Assembly: GCA_959347315.1 (NCBI GenBank)
Contig: OY365817.1
Location: 6,383,731 to 6,447,730 of the forward strand
DNA: 64,000 nucleotides
DNA from: Bimastos eiseni
Taxonomy: Eukaryota; Annelida; Clitellata; Crassiclitellata; Lumbricidae
Reading direction: 5' to 3'
Below the pieces are notes generated by a model. The model did no database searches and was not told where the DNA came from. It saw only the letters and a program-made list of their open reading frames with translations. The translations under genes were made by a program, and so were the position numbers. Below, in pieces: positions 62,186 to 64,000 of the stretch; position 1 is the stretch's first letter; each line of letters begins with the position of its first letter.

Positions 62186-63599
62186 TCAAAGCATTGGTTT
62201 AAAATCGTTGCAATTTGGTAAGGAAACGAGCGGCAGACTTAATATTTGCACATATAGTAAAGGTCTGTGAGGGTTCCAGTCTGGCCAAATACCGCTTCTC
62301 CATCTCGTAGAACTATCAAATGCCATGTAACCTGTGCACCAATCAGAGCTGTCGCCAATGTCTACCGCTTGTATAAATATTACGTCATTGTCTCGAATAA
62401 CAATCGTTTTAAAGCGTTTCATACCATTATCTTGAAATCAATGTAATTTCACAAGGAAACGAGCTGCACAATTTATAATTTTTGCACATATAGTGAAGGT
62501 CTGTGAGGGTCCAGTCTGGCCAAATATCGCTTCTCCATTTCATAGAACGATCAAATGTCAGGTAACCTGTGCACCAATCAGAGCTGTCGACAATGTCTAC
62601 CGCTTGTATAAATATTACGTCATTATCTCGAAAAACAATCGTTTTAAAGTGTTTCAAAGCATTGGTTTAAAATCGTTGCAATTTGGTAAGGAAACGAGCG
62701 GCAGACTTAATATTTGCACATATAGTAAAGGTCTGTGAGGGTTCCAGTCTGGCCAAATATCGCTTCTCCATCTCAAAGAACGATCAAATGCCAGGGTTTC
62801 AAACTTTTTTCATTGGAATCGATGTCATATTTCAAAGCCGTACACTAGAGGCTTAACCTGTGCACCAATCAGAGCTGTCGCCATTAACTACCGCTTGTAT
62901 AAATATTTCGTCATTATCTCGAAAAACAATCGTTTTTAGGCGTTTCATAGCATTATCTTGAAATCGATGTAATTTCACAACGAAACGGGCTGCACTCTTA
63001 ATATTTGCACATAACCTGTGCACCAATCAGAGTTGTCGCCAGTAACTACCGCTTGTATAAATATTACGTCATTATCTCGAAAAACAATCGTTTTAAAGTG
63101 TTTCAAAGCATTGGTTTAAAATCGTTGCAATTTGGTAAGGAAACGAGCGGCAGACTTAATATTAGCACATATAGTAAAGGTCTGTGAGGGTTCCAGTCTG
63201 GCCAAATATCGCTTCTCCATCTCAAAGAACGATCAAATGCCAGGGTTTCAAACTTTTTTCATGGGAATCGATGTCATTGTTCAAAGCTGTACACTACAGG
63301 CTTAACCTGTGCACCAATCAGAGCTGTCGCCATTAACTACCGCTTGTATAAATATTTCGTCATTATCTCGAAAAACAATCGTTTTTGGGCGTTTCATAGC
63401 ATTATCTTGAAATCGATGTAATTTCACAACGAAACGGGCTGCACTCTTAATATTTGCACATGTAGTAAAGGTCTATAAGGACTACAATCTGGCCAAAAAT
63501 CGCCTCTGCATATCAAAGAACGATCAAATGCCAGGGTTTCAAACTTTTTTCATTGGAATCGATGTCATTGTTCGAAGCTCGACACTAGAGGTTTAACCT
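62186..63599 (+). repeat. Last second-family block and return to the first family
   Basis: A K/L pair (62186, 62427), then a d-like unit, two CCATT/TTTCGTCA units (62.87 and 63.32 kb) and a CCAAAAATCGCCTCTGC unit that in the first family always precedes landmark a. Private change: GATGTCATATTTC near 62822. Confidence 0.75.
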
Positions 63600-64000
63600 G
63601 TGCACCAATCAGAGCTGTCGTCAATAACTACCGCTTGTATAAATATTACGTCATTATCTCGAAAAACAATCGTTTTAAAGTGTTTCAAAGCATTAGTTGA
63701 AAGTCGTTGCAATATGGTAAGGAAACGAGCGGCAGACTTAATATTTGCACATATAGTAAAGGTCTATAAGGACTCCAGTCTGGCCAAATATCGCTTCTCC
63801 ATATCAAAGAACGATCAAATGCCAGGGTTTCAAACTGTTTTCATTGGAATCGATGTCATTGTTCGAAGCTCGACACTAGAGGTTTAACCTGTGTCCCAAT
63901 CAGAGCTGTCGCCAATAACTACCGCTTGTATAAATATTACGTCATTATCTCGAAAAACAATCGTTTTAAAGTGTTTCAAAGCATTGCTTTAAAATCGTTG
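63600..64000 (+). repeat. Truncated landmark-a block at the window edge
   Basis: Landmark a (TCGTCAATAAC) reappears at 63600, followed at the canonical distance by the GTGTCCCAATCAG unit that leads into b. The window ends inside its T module. The array therefore continues and the first HOR family is not confined to one block. Confidence 0.85.

Larger units (their letters stand above)
1..64000 (+). repeat. Complex satellite DNA array with higher-order repeats (entire window)
   Basis: Every stretch of the window is made of variants of the same four modules (P, T, B, C) in direct orientation. Recurrent words such as CCAATCAGAG, TATAAATA, TCTGGCCAAATATCGC, GAACGATCAAATGCC and CTTAATATTTGCACAT return every 70-390 bp from the first line to the last. 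Spacing between successive CCAATCAG motifs falls into discrete classes (72, 158, 223-233, 283-300, about 385 bp), as expected for module loss rather than random divergence. No unique sequence longer than a module was seen. Satellite arrays of this kind are typical of eukaryotic centromeric, pericentromeric or other heterochromatin. The location is inference. No gene product is predicted. Confidence 0.97.

Noticed and set aside
1..64000. Ribosomal DNA intergenic spacer with repeated promoters
   Set aside because: No rRNA sequence is seen, and the TATA/CCAAT arrangement is of Pol II rather than Pol I type. Not excluded if rRNA genes lie outside the window.
1..64000. Telomeric or simple-sequence repeats
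   Set aside because: No run of TTAGGG-like or other short motifs was seen.

Overview
The whole 64 kb window is one head-to-tail tandem-repeat (satellite) array. I see no protein-coding gene, rRNA, tRNA, CRISPR array or recognisable mobile element. It starts and ends inside repeat units, so the array continues on both sides. All units I read lie in the same orientation. The composition is AT-rich (a representative 300-bp unit is 37% G+C by hand count). The organisation (modular monomers, nested higher-order repeats, near-identical segmental copies) points to a eukaryotic, probably animal, heterochromatic or centromere-type satellite. Nothing here identifies the species.

Monomer design: the full unit is about 300 bp and is built from four modules. 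P (about 72 bp) holds CCAATCAGAG, a second CCAAT, TATAAATA and TTACGTCA, and looks like a Pol II core promoter. T (about 86 bp) is a tail ending in ATATTTGCACAT and AGTAAAGG. B (about 75 bp) contains TCTGGCCAAATATCGC and GAACGATCAAATGCC. C (about 67 bp) contains CATTGGAATCGATGTCATTG and CTCGACACTAGAGG. Shorter units arise by losing modules: P-T-B (223-233 bp), P-T (158 bp), P alone (72 bp), and a 112-bp B-C form that lacks P.

Layout: 1-6.4 kb holds a 1,424-bp five-promoter composite, its copies, and a 372-bp x4 array. 6.4-13.9 kb holds segmental duplications at offsets of 1,556 and 1,424 bp and a 448-bp x3 array. 13.9-48.25 kb holds successive higher-order repeats (HORs). Their landmark is the variant TCGTCAATAAC, and the subunits are called a, b, c, d, e here. 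The deduced ground plan is 3,425 bp (a-b 376, b-c 404, c-d 1,141, d-e 523, e-a 981). Observed copies are 3,873, 3,999, 1,357, 3,375, 2,758, 3,375, 1,357, 1,262, 1,357, 5,250 and 3,593 bp, and most lengths are explained by adding or removing whole blocks. 48.25-63.6 kb is a second HOR family with diagnostic variants and B-C units. The landmark of the first family returns at 63.6 kb.

The most interesting signal is that nearly every monomer carries what looks like a complete TATA promoter with CCAAT and CRE/ATF-like sites, probably well over 200 copies (estimated from spacing). This module survives in every truncated form except the 112-bp one. Whether it is transcribed, binds NF-Y or bZIP factors, or is a relic of a gene promoter (histone-like is one possibility) cannot be decided from sequence alone. 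All offsets and lengths were read by eye from shared landmarks. Statements of identity mean that no differences were noticed, not that an alignment was run.
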